Shown here: piece after piece, positions 25,161 to 33,128 of the stretch
How the letters are laid out: the number at the start of each line of letters is the position of its first letter
How positions within the stretch are numbered: the stretch's first letter is position 1
From: an uncultured Candidatus Saccharibacteria bacterium
GTDB lineage: Bacteria > Patescibacteriota > Saccharimonadia > Saccharimonadales > Saccharimonadaceae
DNA: 64,000 nucleotides
Direction: 5' to 3'
Assembly: GCA_938046735.1 (NCBI GenBank)
Contig: CALIXF010000003.1
Coordinates: 1-64,000 of the forward strand
Notes under the pieces: model-generated
Told to the model about the DNA's origin: nothing
The model's input: the letters and a program-made list of their open reading frames with translations, nothing else
Database searches by the model: none
Program-made: the position numbers and the translations under genes

Positions 25161-25236
25161 TCACGGAAACGTGATGCTCATTTAATTTCTAGGTGGGTAT
25201 CATCTGAGTCCTTGGATTTGGATGATATTCACATCT
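25161..25236 (+). other. Structured leader upstream of tRNA-Arg
   Basis: Two hairpins can be drawn: TCACG-GAAA-CGTGA at 25162-25175 (a GNRA loop), and TATCATC/GATGATA at 25199-25205 with 25222-25228. This is much longer than the leaders of the three tRNA-Ser genes in the window. It could be an RNase P-processed leader or a small RNA co-transcribed with the tRNA. Confidence 0.4.
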
Positions 25237-25313
25237 GCACCCGTAGCTCAGCTGGATAGAGCGTTTGCTTGCGGAGCAAAAGGTCGTAGGTTCGAATCCT
25301 GTCGGGTGTACCA
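25237..25313 (+). tRNA. tRNA-Arg (anticodon GCG)
   Basis: A 77-nt cloverleaf: acceptor GCACCCG/CGGGTGT, D arm GCTC/GAGC, anticodon stem TTTGC/GCAAA around loop TTGCGGA (anticodon GCG), T arm with TTCGAAT, discriminator A and encoded CCA. GCG is an unusual anticodon for the CGY box, which in most bacteria is read by an inosine-modified ACG tRNA. Confidence 0.95.
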
Positions 25314-25326
25314 AATGAAATTTTTT

Positions 25327-25357
25327 AAAAACTCTTCTTTAGTAGGAAGAGTTTTTT
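25327..25357 (+). terminator. Terminator of tRNA-Arg
   Basis: Stem AACTCTTC/GAAGAGTT (25330-25337 with 25346-25353) with an 8-base loop and a following T-run. Confidence 0.8.
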
Positions 25358-25451
25358 GGTTAATTCTTGTAAGTTATGTTTTGCAGTATGTTTGAACTAA
25401 AAATCTATAGTTTAAGGATGATTTGGTGAGTTTACGATACAGATTTATTTA

Positions 25452-25460
25452 TGATAGAAT
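25452..25460 (+). promoter_or_regulatory. Extended -10 promoter of tRNA-Ser(CGA)
   Basis: TGATAGAAT ending 7 bases before G1 of the tRNA. The predicted transcription start coincides with the mature 5' end. Confidence 0.65.
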
Positions 25461-25467
25461 GAGAAAT

Positions 25468-25555
25468 GGAAGCGTGGCCGAGTGGTTGAAGGCGCACGAC
25501 TCGAAATCGTGTGGACAGAAATGTCTCGGAGGTTCGAATCCTCTCGCTTCCGCCA
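25468..25555 (+). tRNA. tRNA-Ser (anticodon CGA)
   Basis: An 88-nt class II tRNA: acceptor GGAAGCG/CGCTTCC, anticodon stem CACGA/TCGTG around CTCGAAA (anticodon CGA, reading TCG), long variable arm, T loop TTCGAATC, discriminator G and encoded CCA. Confidence 0.96.
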
Positions 25556-25558
25556 GAG

Positions 25559-25592
25559 ATCTCAAATATGAATATTTGAGATTATTTTTTAT
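25559..25592 (+). terminator. Terminator of tRNA-Ser(CGA)
   Basis: Stem ATCTCAAATA/TATTTGAGAT (25559-25568 with 25573-25582), loop TGAA, then TATTTTTTATT. It runs into the stop codon of the converging sugar-transferase gene. Confidence 0.85.
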
Positions 25593-27070
25593 TCGCTTCC
25601 CTTGCCGGTAAGAACGGCGGCAAAAGTTTTGAGGAGGATTTTAAGGTCGCCGGTGATACTCCAGTGATCAATGTAGAAACAGTCTAGACGGACAATTTCT
25701 TCAAAGTCGGTGATTTCGCTACGGCCGGAAACTTGCCAGAGACCGGTGATGCCAGGTTTGATACTAATACGACGCTTATGGTGGGCGGAATATTGTTGAT
25801 ATTCATTAACTGTCGGAGGACGAGTGCCGATGAGAGACATACTGCCCTCTAAAACATTGAAAAATTGAGGCAACTCATCAATGCTAGTTTTTCGAAGAAA
25901 TTTACCAACTCTGGTAATGCGGGGATCATTTTTCATTTTAAACATAAAACCCTGCATTTCATTTTGATTTTTGAGGGTTTGGAGTTTGGCTTCAGCGTCT
26001 TGATACATAGAACGGAATTTATAAATGTAGAAATATTTGCCATTACGACCTACACGTTTTTGTTTAAAAATAATGGGTCCGGGATCTTCAAGAAAAATAA
26101 GAGGAGCGACGATGATACCAAATAGAATGCAGATAAAACAGCCTACAAGAGCGCCAAGAATATCCATTAGGCGTTTTAAAAGTAATTCCCCATCGGTGAA
26201 GAGACGAGGAGAAAGACGGATAACGTTGGTGGTGCCAAAGTCTTCAAGTTTGGTTTCAAGAGTTTCAATAGCAAAGCTGTCGATAGTAATAAGTGAATCG
26301 ATACCCATTTCACTAAAAGCTTCAATGAGATGCTCGATTTTCTTACGGACGATATGATTAACGTTGAAAATGACGAGATCGACTTGATGTCGTTTGGCAT
26401 AATCAAGCATAGGGAGGGAGAATTCTTTTAATTCAATGGTAGCAAGAGGATCAGGGTTTTGGGGAGCTTCATCGGTATTTTTCTTTGAAGTAGATATCTT
26501 TTCTGTAAGAGCACGAATTTTTACTTTATAGAAACGTCCGTCTTGTTTATTAGAAAGTGAAGTGACACCAATGATTTCACAGTCCTCAGCGTTTAATTTT
26601 TGAATGTTATAGACAGCTTTTTCAAGGGAGCTACTATCGGTGATGACAATGGTTTTTTTGGTATGATGTTCAAGGTATTGATGTTTGATTAGGTGAATAA
26701 GAAAAAGACAAGCAAAGGAAATGGAAAAATTAATAGAAAAGAAAGTGCCAAAGAAGAGACGCGGAATACTATCACTAATATGAGTGGTATAAACGATGGT
26801 GGAGAAAATGATAGCCATAAAAACATTAGTGAGGAAGGCAGACTTTAAATGCCTTAAAATACCACGTTTAGCGGTGATGGGATTGTAATGATAAAAAGTA
26901 AATACGATGAAAAAAGAGAGGAGAAGATAAAGGAAGACAGTGGAGTCTTTAAGGTGGCGAAAGGCAACATCGGAAGGATCCCAGCCGAAACGTGAGAGGT
27001 AGGCAATTAGGAAAGAAATAATGATTGAAAAAAGATTTGCAAAAAATAACCCAACGCGATGATTTGACAT
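25589..27070 (-). CDS. Polyprenyl-phosphate sugar-1-phosphate transferase (WcaJ/RfbP type)
   Basis: Membrane enzyme that starts surface-polysaccharide repeat units by moving a sugar-1-phosphate from a nucleotide sugar to undecaprenyl phosphate. The 493-aa protein has four or five N-terminal membrane helices (about 7-125), a nucleotide-binding-like middle domain (about 140-290), a membrane hairpin at about 300-325 and a conserved catalytic domain: FKQKRVGRNGKYFYIYKFRSM, KTSIDELPQFFNVLEGSMSLIGTRPP and KPGITGLWQVSGRSE, all near-consensus. TGCTATAAT ends 9 bases before the ATG, so the mRNA is probably leaderless. The LCP protein and the GT cassette elsewhere in the window could act on its product. 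Confidence 0.93.
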   Translation of the reverse strand: MSNHRVGLFFANLFSIIISFLIAYLSRFGWDPSDVAFRHLKDSTVFLYLLLSFFIVFTFYHYNPITAKRGILRHLKSAFLTNVFMAIIFSTIVYTTHISDSIPRLFFGTFFSINFSISFACLFLIHLIKHQYLEHHTKKTIVITDSSSLEKAVYNIQKLNAEDCEIIGVTSLSNKQDGRFYKVKIRALTEKISTSKKNTDEAPQNPDPLATIELKEFSLPMLDYAKRHQVDLVIFNVNHIVRKKIEHLIEAFSEMGIDSLITIDSFAIETLETKLEDFGTTNVIRLSPRLFTDGELLLKRLMDILGALVGCFICILFGIIVAPLIFLEDPGPIIFKQKRVGRNGKYFYIYKFRSMYQDAEAKLQTLKNQNEMQGFMFKMKNDPRITRVGKFLRKTSIDELPQFFNVLEGSMSLIGTRPPTVNEYQQYSAHHKRRISIKPGITGLWQVSGRSEITDFEEIVRLDCFYIDHWSITGDLKILLKTFAAVLTGKGSE

Positions 27071-27128
27071 ATTGCGTATATTATAGCATAAAATGTATTT
27101 TTTTAAAGAGAAGAGACTGGTAATTCTC

Positions 27129-27137
27129 TGTTATAAT
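27129..27137 (+). promoter_or_regulatory. Extended -10 promoter of the HIT-valS operon
   Basis: TGTTATAAT (hexamer 27132-27137). A leader of about 30 bases with AAAGGGAG follows before the ATG at 27175. Confidence 0.65.
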
Positions 27138-27174
27138 AGTAAAAAGGTGTAATTTACATAAATAAAGGGAGTTT

Positions 27175-27558
27175 ATGGGGAGTATTTTTTCGAAGATTAT
27201 TGCAGGTGAGATTCCATGCTATAAAATTTACGAAGATGATAAAACTTTGGCTTTTTTGGATATTCATCCAGAGACGCCGGGACATGCATTGGTGGTACCA
27301 AAGGTGGAAGTAGACAAGCTGTATGATCTTGAGATGGAAGATTATTTGGCGGTAATGAAGACGGTGAAAATGTTGGCCAGACGAATGGAAAAAGTGCTTG
27401 GTGCGAGAACATTGATAAAAGTGATTGGTACTGATGTGCCACATGCGCATGTTCATCTGGTAACATTTGATCCAAACTATAAATATGGACAAGAAGTAAA
27501 AATGACCGAAGCAGAGATGAAGAAAATGCAAACAAGACTAATGGAAGGAGTGGAATAA
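27175..27558 (+). CDS. HIT-family nucleotide hydrolase
   Basis: A 127-aa protein with the HIT fold: SIFSKIIAGEIPCYKIYEDD at the start, LAFLDIHPETPGHALVVPK and the catalytic histidine triad PHAHVHLV near residue 93. Members hydrolyse aminoacyl-AMP, ADP-ribose-like or dinucleoside compounds. Its stop overlaps the valS start (TAATG), so the two are coupled, in line with a role in clearing adenylates made by synthetases; that link is inferred. Confidence 0.93.
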   Translation: MGSIFSKIIAGEIPCYKIYEDDKTLAFLDIHPETPGHALVVPKVEVDKLYDLEMEDYLAVMKTVKMLARRMEKVLGARTLIKVIGTDVPHAHVHLVTFDPNYKYGQEVKMTEAEMKKMQTRLMEGVE

Positions 27559-30248
27559 TGAAATTTTCACCATCTTATAATCCGGCGGATTTTGAGACGG
27601 ATATTTACGCAGCTTGGGAGGCAGCTTCTAAATTTTTGCCTGCAAGAGAAGATCGTGGAGGGAGAACTGGACGAGAGTCTAAGCGTTATTCGATTGTGAT
27701 GCCACCACCCAATGCAAATGGCAATTTGCACATTGGTCATGGCTTAACAGTGGCAATTGAGGATGCCTTGACCCGATATTATCGCTTGCGGGGACGAAGA
27801 ACTTGGTATATACCAGGGGCGGATCACGCTGGTTTCGAGACATGGGTGGTTTATGAAAGAGAACTGGAGAAGCAAGGCAAAACACGTTTTATGTATTCTA
27901 GGGATGAACTTTATGCGCGTGTCTGGGATTTTGTGCAAGAAAAACGGGGCGCGATGGAATTGCAACTTCGTGCGTTGGGGGCTTCTTGTTCCTGGAAAGA
28001 CTTAACTTTTACCTTGGATGAAAATGTAGTAAGACAGACGTATCGAACATTTGAAAGAATGTGGCAGGATGGGTTGATCTATAGGGGTGAAAAGTTAGTA
28101 AATTATTGCACAAAACATCAGACGGCATTTGCGGATATTGAAGTGGAGTATAAAGACGAAGAAGGCAAGTTATATGAAATTAAATATCCACTAGCAAGCA
28201 CTGAAGGATATGTTGTTGTTTCTACAACACGTCCAGAAACATTGTTTGGCGATGTGGCTGTGGCAGTTAATCCAGCTGATGCGCGTTATGCTGAGGTTTT
28301 GGGTGAGCGCCTTTCCCTGCCGTTGACTCGACGAGAGATTCCAGTAATTGCCGATCAACATGCGGATATGGAATATGGAACTGGTGCGGTAAAAATTACT
28401 CCGGCACATGACGTGGATGATTTTGAAGTTGGTGAGAGACATGATCTGCCTAGGATTTCAGTAATTGGAACAGATGGACGAATGTTGCCAGTTTGTGGCT
28501 CAGAATATGAGGGGTTAACGGTTTTGGAGTGTCGTAAAAAAGTATTGAAAGACCTGGAAATGGCAGGACTTCTTCTATCAGAAAAGAAGATAAAACACTC
28601 GGTGGCACATTGTTATAAATGCGGTACGGTAATTGAGCCAATGTTGAAAGAACAATGGTTTGTGGACACTTCAAAATTAGCAAAAATGGCAATTGAGCAT
28701 TTGAATAATAATGAGATAAAGTTTTATCCAGAAAATAAATTGAAGGTTCTGATTAATTATTTAGAGGGGTTGAAGGATTGGAATATTTCAAGGCAAATTC
28801 CTTGGGGGATTGCAATTCCAATGTTTAAAAAAGTGGACAAGAATGAGCCGGGACCGGAATGGCGATTTGACGTGCGAACACATCTATCTGAAATTGAGGT
28901 CGGGGGCGTGAAATATGTGCGAGACGAGGATACTTTTGATACATGGTTCTCTTCTTCGCATTGGCCAATTGTTTGTACGAATTGGGAAGAAGGTGTGGGA
29001 AGTGAGTTTTATCCTCTAAATACGATGGAGACTGGTGCAGATATCTTATTTGCCTGGGTAGCGAGAATGATTATGGTGGGAATTTACGTGACTGGAGAGG
29101 TACCATTTAAGGAAGTTTATCTTCACGGACTGGTTTTGGATGCACATGGGAAGAAAATGTCAAAATCAAAAGGCAACGTAATTAATCCAATGGACATGAT
29201 TATGCAATACGGTTCGGACGCCTTTAGGCTAGGAATTTTACGTGGACGTTCGGCTGGCTTAAACCAGGCATTTTCTGAGAATTCGGTGATATCTGGGCGT
29301 AATCTTTGTAATAAACTTTGGAATATCTCTCGTTTTATTCAAGGAGTTGTAGACACGGAGGAGAAAGAGAAAGGTTTTTCGGAGGCGGATGTTTCTGTGG
29401 TACTCGGGGAGGAAATAGATTCTGCGGTTCATCAGACTGGTAGTGATTCGATTAATCCTGAAGTATATCAATATACAACGAATAATATGGGTGAGGATTG
29501 GATTTGTCGCGAAATTAATCGTGCTAGAGGGGTGCTTGAACAATGTATGGTTTCATATCGATTTTCAGAAGCTGTCGAAACAATTTATGAACTGATTTGG
29601 AATAAATATGCTGATTGGTTTCTTGAGAGTCAGAAGATTTATAAGAATATTTCCCTGCTTAAAGTTACTCTTGAGTCGATTTTAACAATGCTACATCCAT
29701 TTGCACCATTTATAACAGAGGCGATTTGGCAGAATCTGTCATGGACGGACGGGATGATTATTGATGCAATGTGGCCATCAGAGATGAGCTATGATGTGAT
29801 ATCTGCAGAGAATTTTGAGCGTTTAGCCGAGGTGGTTTCAGAAATTCGTGGAACTGAGGCTGCACTCGCAAAGTTTAACAGAGGTAAAAAATTCGGATTA
29901 TTAGTGGGCGAAGATATCTTAGTGAACGATAATTTGTTGCTTGTAAAGTTTCTGTCGAGAGTTCCTTCAATTGCCTCGACCAACGGTTCCCCTAGGGGTC
30001 TCAGGCTTGCAGTGCTTAATCATGAATTATATCTTGACGTTCCGGAAAAAATTGTGGTTGATTTTAAAGATGAGCTGGAGGCGAAGATATTAGCGATTGG
30101 GCGTGAACTTGATGGGCTTAATGCAAGGATGATGAACCCACGATATGTGGAAAAAGCTCCTCAACAGTTAGTTCGGGAAACAAGAAATTGTATTGACGAG
30201 AAAAATGAGCAGATTGAGAGGCTAAAACAACAACTTTCTGTGATCTAG
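27558..30248 (+). CDS. valS: Valyl-tRNA synthetase
   Basis: Class I synthetase charging tRNA-Val. The 896-aa protein has PPPNANGNLHIGHGL with the HIGH motif at residues 58-61, KMSKSK at 533-538, an editing (CP1) domain containing TTRPETLFGDVAVAVNP and GTGAVKITPAHD, and a C-terminal tRNA-binding region ending in a coiled coil (about 865-896). The TAATG overlap with the upstream HIT gene implies re-initiation. A terminator lies about 20 bases after the stop. No T-box leader is seen. The ValRS identity is supported by the order of the editing motifs and the NGNLHIGH context. Confidence 0.95.
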   Translation: MKFSPSYNPADFETDIYAAWEAASKFLPAREDRGGRTGRESKRYSIVMPPPNANGNLHIGHGLTVAIEDALTRYYRLRGRRTWYIPGADHAGFETWVVYERELEKQGKTRFMYSRDELYARVWDFVQEKRGAMELQLRALGASCSWKDLTFTLDENVVRQTYRTFERMWQDGLIYRGEKLVNYCTKHQTAFADIEVEYKDEEGKLYEIKYPLASTEGYVVVSTTRPETLFGDVAVAVNPADARYAEVLGERLSLPLTRREIPVIADQHADMEYGTGAVKITPAHDVDDFEVGERHDLPRISVIGTDGRMLPVCGSEYEGLTVLECRKKVLKDLEMAGLLLSEKKIKHSVAHCYKCGTVIEPMLKEQWFVDTSKLAKMAIEHLNNNEIKFYPENKLKVLINYLEGLKDWNISRQIPWGIAIPMFKKVDKNEPGPEWRFDVRTHLSEIEVGGVKYVRDEDTFDTWFSSSHWPIVCTNWEEGVGSEFYPLNTMETGADILFAWVARMIMVGIYVTGEVPFKEVYLHGLVLDAHGKKMSKSKGNVINPMDMIMQYGSDAFRLGILRGRSAGLNQAFSENSVISGRNLCNKLWNISRFIQGVVDTEEKEKGFSEADVSVVLGEEIDSAVHQTGSDSINPEVYQYTTNNMGEDWICREINRARGVLEQCMVSYRFSEAVETIYELIWNKYADWFLESQKIYKNISLLKVTLESILTMLHPFAPFITEAIWQNLSWTDGMIIDAMWPSEMSYDVISAENFERLAEVVSEIRGTEAALAKFNRGKKFGLLVGEDILVNDNLLLVKFLSRVPSIASTNGSPRGLRLAVLNHELYLDVPEKIVVDFKDELEAKILAIGRELDGLNARMMNPRYVEKAPQQLVRETRNCIDEKNEQIERLKQQLSVI

Positions 30249-30268
30249 CACCTCTGTTTGATAAAGAA

Positions 30269-30294
30269 AAAATAGGCTAATGGCCTATTTTTTA
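30269..30294 (+). terminator. Terminator of valS
   Basis: Stem AATAGGC/GCCTATT (30271-30277 with 30283-30289), loop TAATG, followed by a T-run. Confidence 0.85.
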
Positions 30295-30456
30295 ATAATT
30301 TTGGTTTGATATGAGGCGAAATAAAAAGTGCATGAAATTTATGGATAATTCCCTCTTTGATATATGTGATTTAGATGAAAATGCAAATAAAAAACAGTGT
30401 TTCCCTGTTGGACACGTGAAAATACTTGTGCTAAATTGTAAAATAAAAACTAATGC

Positions 30457-30485
30457 TTGACATTATCAAGTTCTTATTTTATAAA
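30457..30485 (+). promoter_or_regulatory. Orphan sigma70-type promoter in the non-coding stretch
   Basis: TTGACA (30457-30462), 17-bp spacer, TATAAA (30480-30485). No gene starts within 250 bases downstream; the first downstream structure is the inverted repeat at 30508. The half-site AACTAATGC (30448-30456) abuts the -35 box and matches an arm of the palindromes further right. Confidence 0.55.
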
Positions 30486-30507
30486 ATGTACGATATTTTG
30501 ATATGAC

Positions 30508-30556
30508 CAATTACTGTATTTTTTTGATTTTTAGAAAAATTAAGAGCCAGTAATTG
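30508..30556 (+). repeat. Long imperfect inverted repeat (possible small-RNA hairpin)
   Basis: Outer arms CAATTACTG/CAGTAATTG pair perfectly (9 bp). Inside, after a small internal loop, a T-rich and an A-rich run pair with G-U pairs up to a TAGA tip. There is no T-run after it on the + strand, so it is not a standard terminator. Confidence 0.5.
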
Positions 30557-30780
30557 TTATGTTTATAATACCGCTTGTGGGTTGCTAAGTCAATAGGATG
30601 TCAATGACAGGTGAGTAATAAAAGGTGGAATGGGGAATTATCAAAAATTGTGGATATTAAGTATATTTTTGTAACTTTGATTATTTTGTAGGTTGTTTGT
30701 TTTTCAAGTCAAAAAATATGTTAAGTTGATTAACTTTCTGGTTATTCAAAAAGGGCAGGGAACTATGGTAGAATTTAGAT

Positions 30781-30978
30781 GTGGCTTATATTAGAAAATT
30801 CAAAACTGCTTCGGGGGCGATTGGGGTGCAAGTTTGTTATAAAGAGCACAGTAAGATTGTGAAAACAATACATGTTGGCTCGGCAAATTCACCGGAAGGG
30901 TTGAATAAACTTCTAATTAAGGCGCAAGCAATTATTGATAAAGGGAAGAATTCGCTTTTTAATTTGAGCGATTTTTGA
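30781..30978 (+). pseudogene. Isolated N-terminal domain of an IS1634-type transposase (remnant or domesticated)
   Basis: A 65-aa product from a GTG start: MAYIRKFKTASGAIGVQVCY, then KTIHVGSANSPEGLNKLL and a short tail ending NLSDF. This follows the opening domain of IS1634/IS4-class transposases (MAYIR..KT.SGA.AVQ, HIGSAH). The catalytic DDE region is absent; no continuing frame is found in the 340 bases downstream. TGGTAGAAT ends 6 bases before the GTG, the same leaderless arrangement as many intact genes here, so it may be expressed. Either it is a truncated relic or the small domain has been kept for DNA binding. Family likeness is from memory of the IS1634 pattern. Confidence 0.65.
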
Positions 30979-31021
30979 TCTTTCTTTTTTGGACGTATAG
31001 GCCTTTGTTTTTGATTGCGTA

Positions 31022-31054
31022 TTTTAACTAATGCATTTTATGCACTAGTTAAAA
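31022..31054. repeat. Palindrome A (ACTARTGCA type)
   Basis: Arms TTTTAACTAATGCA and TGCACTAGTTAAAA (31022-31035 with 31041-31054) pair over 14 bp with one mismatch around TTTTA. The core is shared with palindrome B, 113 bases downstream. Confidence 0.7.
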
Positions 31055-31166
31055 AATGTAGTAATTATAAGATTATTATAAGAAGCTTAATTTTGAGATT
31101 GGATTAAAAATTTCCTGTATTGATTATATCTTTTATTATATTGATTGTTTGTAAGTCAATAAAAAT

Positions 31167-31191
31167 AACTAGTGCATTTTTTGCACTAGTT
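31167..31191. repeat. Palindrome B (ACTARTGCA type)
   Basis: Perfect 10-bp arms AACTAGTGCA/TGCACTAGTT (31167-31176 with 31182-31191) around TTTTT. Same arm sequence and loop length as palindrome A. Confidence 0.7.
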
Positions 31192-31316
31192 CGGAATTTA
31201 CGTAATGTTATATTAGATTTTTGTGGAGGTGGGTTTTTGTTCTTGTAGATTTTTAAATATTTTTTATTTTGAATTTTTGTGTGTAAAATATTGTGCGACT
31301 TTAGGGGTTTGGGATT

Positions 31317-31928
31317 TTAATGATTGATTTTACGTGTTTTTAAAAAATATTGAAGAAGTTCTAGAAATCGGTAGCTGATGAATGCGCCTTTATAAGAGGG
31401 GAAATTGTGTAATTGTTGTTCATGACAGGTTGTTTGAAAAATTTGAAGAGCTTTGGATAGAGGTAACCATTTTAGAATATAGTCTTCTTCAAGCTCATCT
31501 GGCATATAATTTGAATGAAGGATTTTGTCTGGAAGAGCAGAGAAGAAAAAGGTGGTAGTGATAAGATCGTGGCGTTGTTCGTAAATATTACCGATTGGTT
31601 TTGGGTCTTTGAGTAAAAAACCGGTTTCTTCTAATGTTTCGCGATTGAGGGTTTGAAGAAGAGATTCACCGGGTTCGATACCACCACCGGGGATGGCGTA
31701 ATAATCTTTGGCCCGAGAATAGAGTAGACAGAGTTCTTGATTGTGATTAATTAGTAAGCAACGTACGGAATTTCTAATATTGGGATGTTTGACAATTGGT
31801 TTCAAAAAATCTGGGTGAGCTGGTTGAGAAACTTTGGCTAAGAAAAAAACTTGATTTAGATTTTGGATAGTATGATTTATAATTTGAATTTCTTGAACTT
31901 TGAGATCGGAATAAAAACTATCTTGCAT
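31317..31928 (-). CDS. Nudix hydrolase
   Basis: A 203-aa protein with a complete Nudix box GGGIEPGESLLQTLNRETLEETG (pattern GX5EX7REUXEEXGU, about residues 120-142), preceded by RNSVRCLLINHNQELCLLYSR. Such enzymes cleave nucleoside diphosphates linked to another moiety. The N-terminal 65 residues and C-terminal 40 are unlike common MutT proteins, so the substrate cannot be named. TATAAT ends 9 bases before the ATG (probable leaderless mRNA). It lies 51 bases downstream of tsaD, on the same strand. Confidence 0.9.
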   Translation of the reverse strand: MQDSFYSDLKVQEIQIINHTIQNLNQVFFLAKVSQPAHPDFLKPIVKHPNIRNSVRCLLINHNQELCLLYSRAKDYYAIPGGGIEPGESLLQTLNRETLEETGFLLKDPKPIGNIYEQRHDLITTTFFFSALPDKILHSNYMPDELEEDYILKWLPLSKALQIFQTTCHEQQLHNFPSYKGAFISYRFLELLQYFLKTRKINH

Positions 31929-31979
31929 AATAAATATATTATACTTTATAAAAAAATGGATTCTCTTGAACTCTTTTGT

Positions 31980-33062
31980 TTATTGAATAATTGAGCGGGG
32001 CATAATATTAAGAGTGAACGGATCGGTTGGTGAAATTTGAGATGTAATTTCGTAATAAGCTGCGGAGGCAACCATGGCTCCATTATCTCCTGAAAAACGA
32101 GGTTCTGGAAAATATAGATTAATTTTGTTGTGCAGTTTGGAATTTTGTTGTTCGATAAAAATATTTAGATCATGACGTAGGCGTTGATTAGCAGAAACAC
32201 CACCTGCAACGATGAGGGATTTAGTCTCGGGATTTTGCCGTAAGGCTAGAGTAATTTTCTCTAATAAAATATCAACAGTGGTTTGTTCAAAAGAGGCTGC
32301 GAAATCGGCGCGTTGTTGATTGGTTAGAAGTGGGGCTAGTTTAGAAGAGGGGAAAGAGATGGGTTGTTTCGTGGCTTTTTGAACTTCACGAAGGACGGCA
32401 GTTTTAAGTCCTGAAAAAGAAAAATCAAGAGTACCTGGCATAGGATGGGGAAAAATGTAAGCCTTTGGATTACCAGTGATTGCTGCCTTAGTGATAGATG
32501 GGCCTCCTGGGTATGGTAAACCAAGGATTTTAGCTATTTTATCAAAACATTCACCAACTGCATCGTCACGAGTGGTGCCAATAATCTCAAACTGTTGATG
32601 TGCAGACATTTTAACGATTTGAGTATGGCCACCTGAGATGATTAGAGCAATAAGAGGAAAGCAAGGTTCAGTTTGACTTTGGAGCCAGTTAGCATAGATG
32701 TGAGATTTGAGGTGGTGAACTGCATAGAGTGGTTTATGTCGTAAGATGGCAAGGGTACGAGCGGTGAGTGTGCCAACGAGAAGAGGGCCAAGAAGACCGG
32801 GGGTATGGGTGACGGCAATAGCATCAATTTTCGACCAATCGTCTTGGCTATGGTTTATTAGTTTTGCCTCGTGAAAAGCTTGATGGATGGCGGGTAGAAT
32901 AGCTTCAAGATGTGATCTGGCTGCGATTTCAGGAATTACGCCACCATAGGCGGCAAAAATATCAATTTGTGAAACAATAATATTACTAAGGATCTTTTGT
33001 CCGTCCTCAACAATGGCAACAGCAGTTTCATCACAAGATGATTCAATTCCCAAAATTCTCAT
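31980..33062 (-). CDS. tsaD: tRNA N6-threonylcarbamoyladenosine transferase TsaD
   Basis: Transfers threonylcarbamoyl to A37 of ANN-decoding tRNAs, with TsaB/TsaE. The 360-aa protein begins MRILGIESSCDETAVAIVED, has the metal-binding HxxxH (His117, His121 in HLKSH), GGVIPEIAARSH, ISGGHTQIV, DDAVGECFDKIAK, LPYPGG and a C-terminal SGDNGAMVA, all standard. A TATAAT ends 6 bases before the ATG, so the mRNA is likely leaderless. Identification is secure. Confidence 0.97.
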   Translation of the reverse strand: MRILGIESSCDETAVAIVEDGQKILSNIIVSQIDIFAAYGGVIPEIAARSHLEAILPAIHQAFHEAKLINHSQDDWSKIDAIAVTHTPGLLGPLLVGTLTARTLAILRHKPLYAVHHLKSHIYANWLQSQTEPCFPLIALIISGGHTQIVKMSAHQQFEIIGTTRDDAVGECFDKIAKILGLPYPGGPSITKAAITGNPKAYIFPHPMPGTLDFSFSGLKTAVLREVQKATKQPISFPSSKLAPLLTNQQRADFAASFEQTTVDILLEKITLALRQNPETKSLIVAGGVSANQRLRHDLNIFIEQQNSKLHNKINLYFPEPRFSGDNGAMVASAAYYEITSQISPTDPFTLNIMPRSIIQ

Positions 33063-33128
33063 AGAGTAATTATAGTATGAGTGTTATATTTTGTTAACCT
33101 TAGGCTGATGAAGTAATTTAAATTGGAA

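Larger units (their letters stand above)
30295..30768. other. Non-coding stretch with promoter and hairpin
   Basis: About 470 bases without a supported gene. It contains a consensus-like promoter (30457-30485) and a long imperfect inverted repeat (30508-30556), listed separately. No tRNA or open frame with a start signal is seen. It may be the flank of a decayed mobile element, given the transposase remnant at its right end, or hold a small RNA. Confidence 0.5.
30979..31316. other. Non-coding stretch carrying two related palindromes
   Basis: About 340 very AT-rich bases between the transposase remnant and the converging Nudix gene. Apart from the two palindromes (listed separately) I find no gene, tRNA or recognisable terminator. 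Confidence 0.5.

Noticed and set aside
27138..27175. T-box or riboswitch leader before the HIT-valS operon
   Set aside because: The leader is only about 30 bases, too short for such elements.
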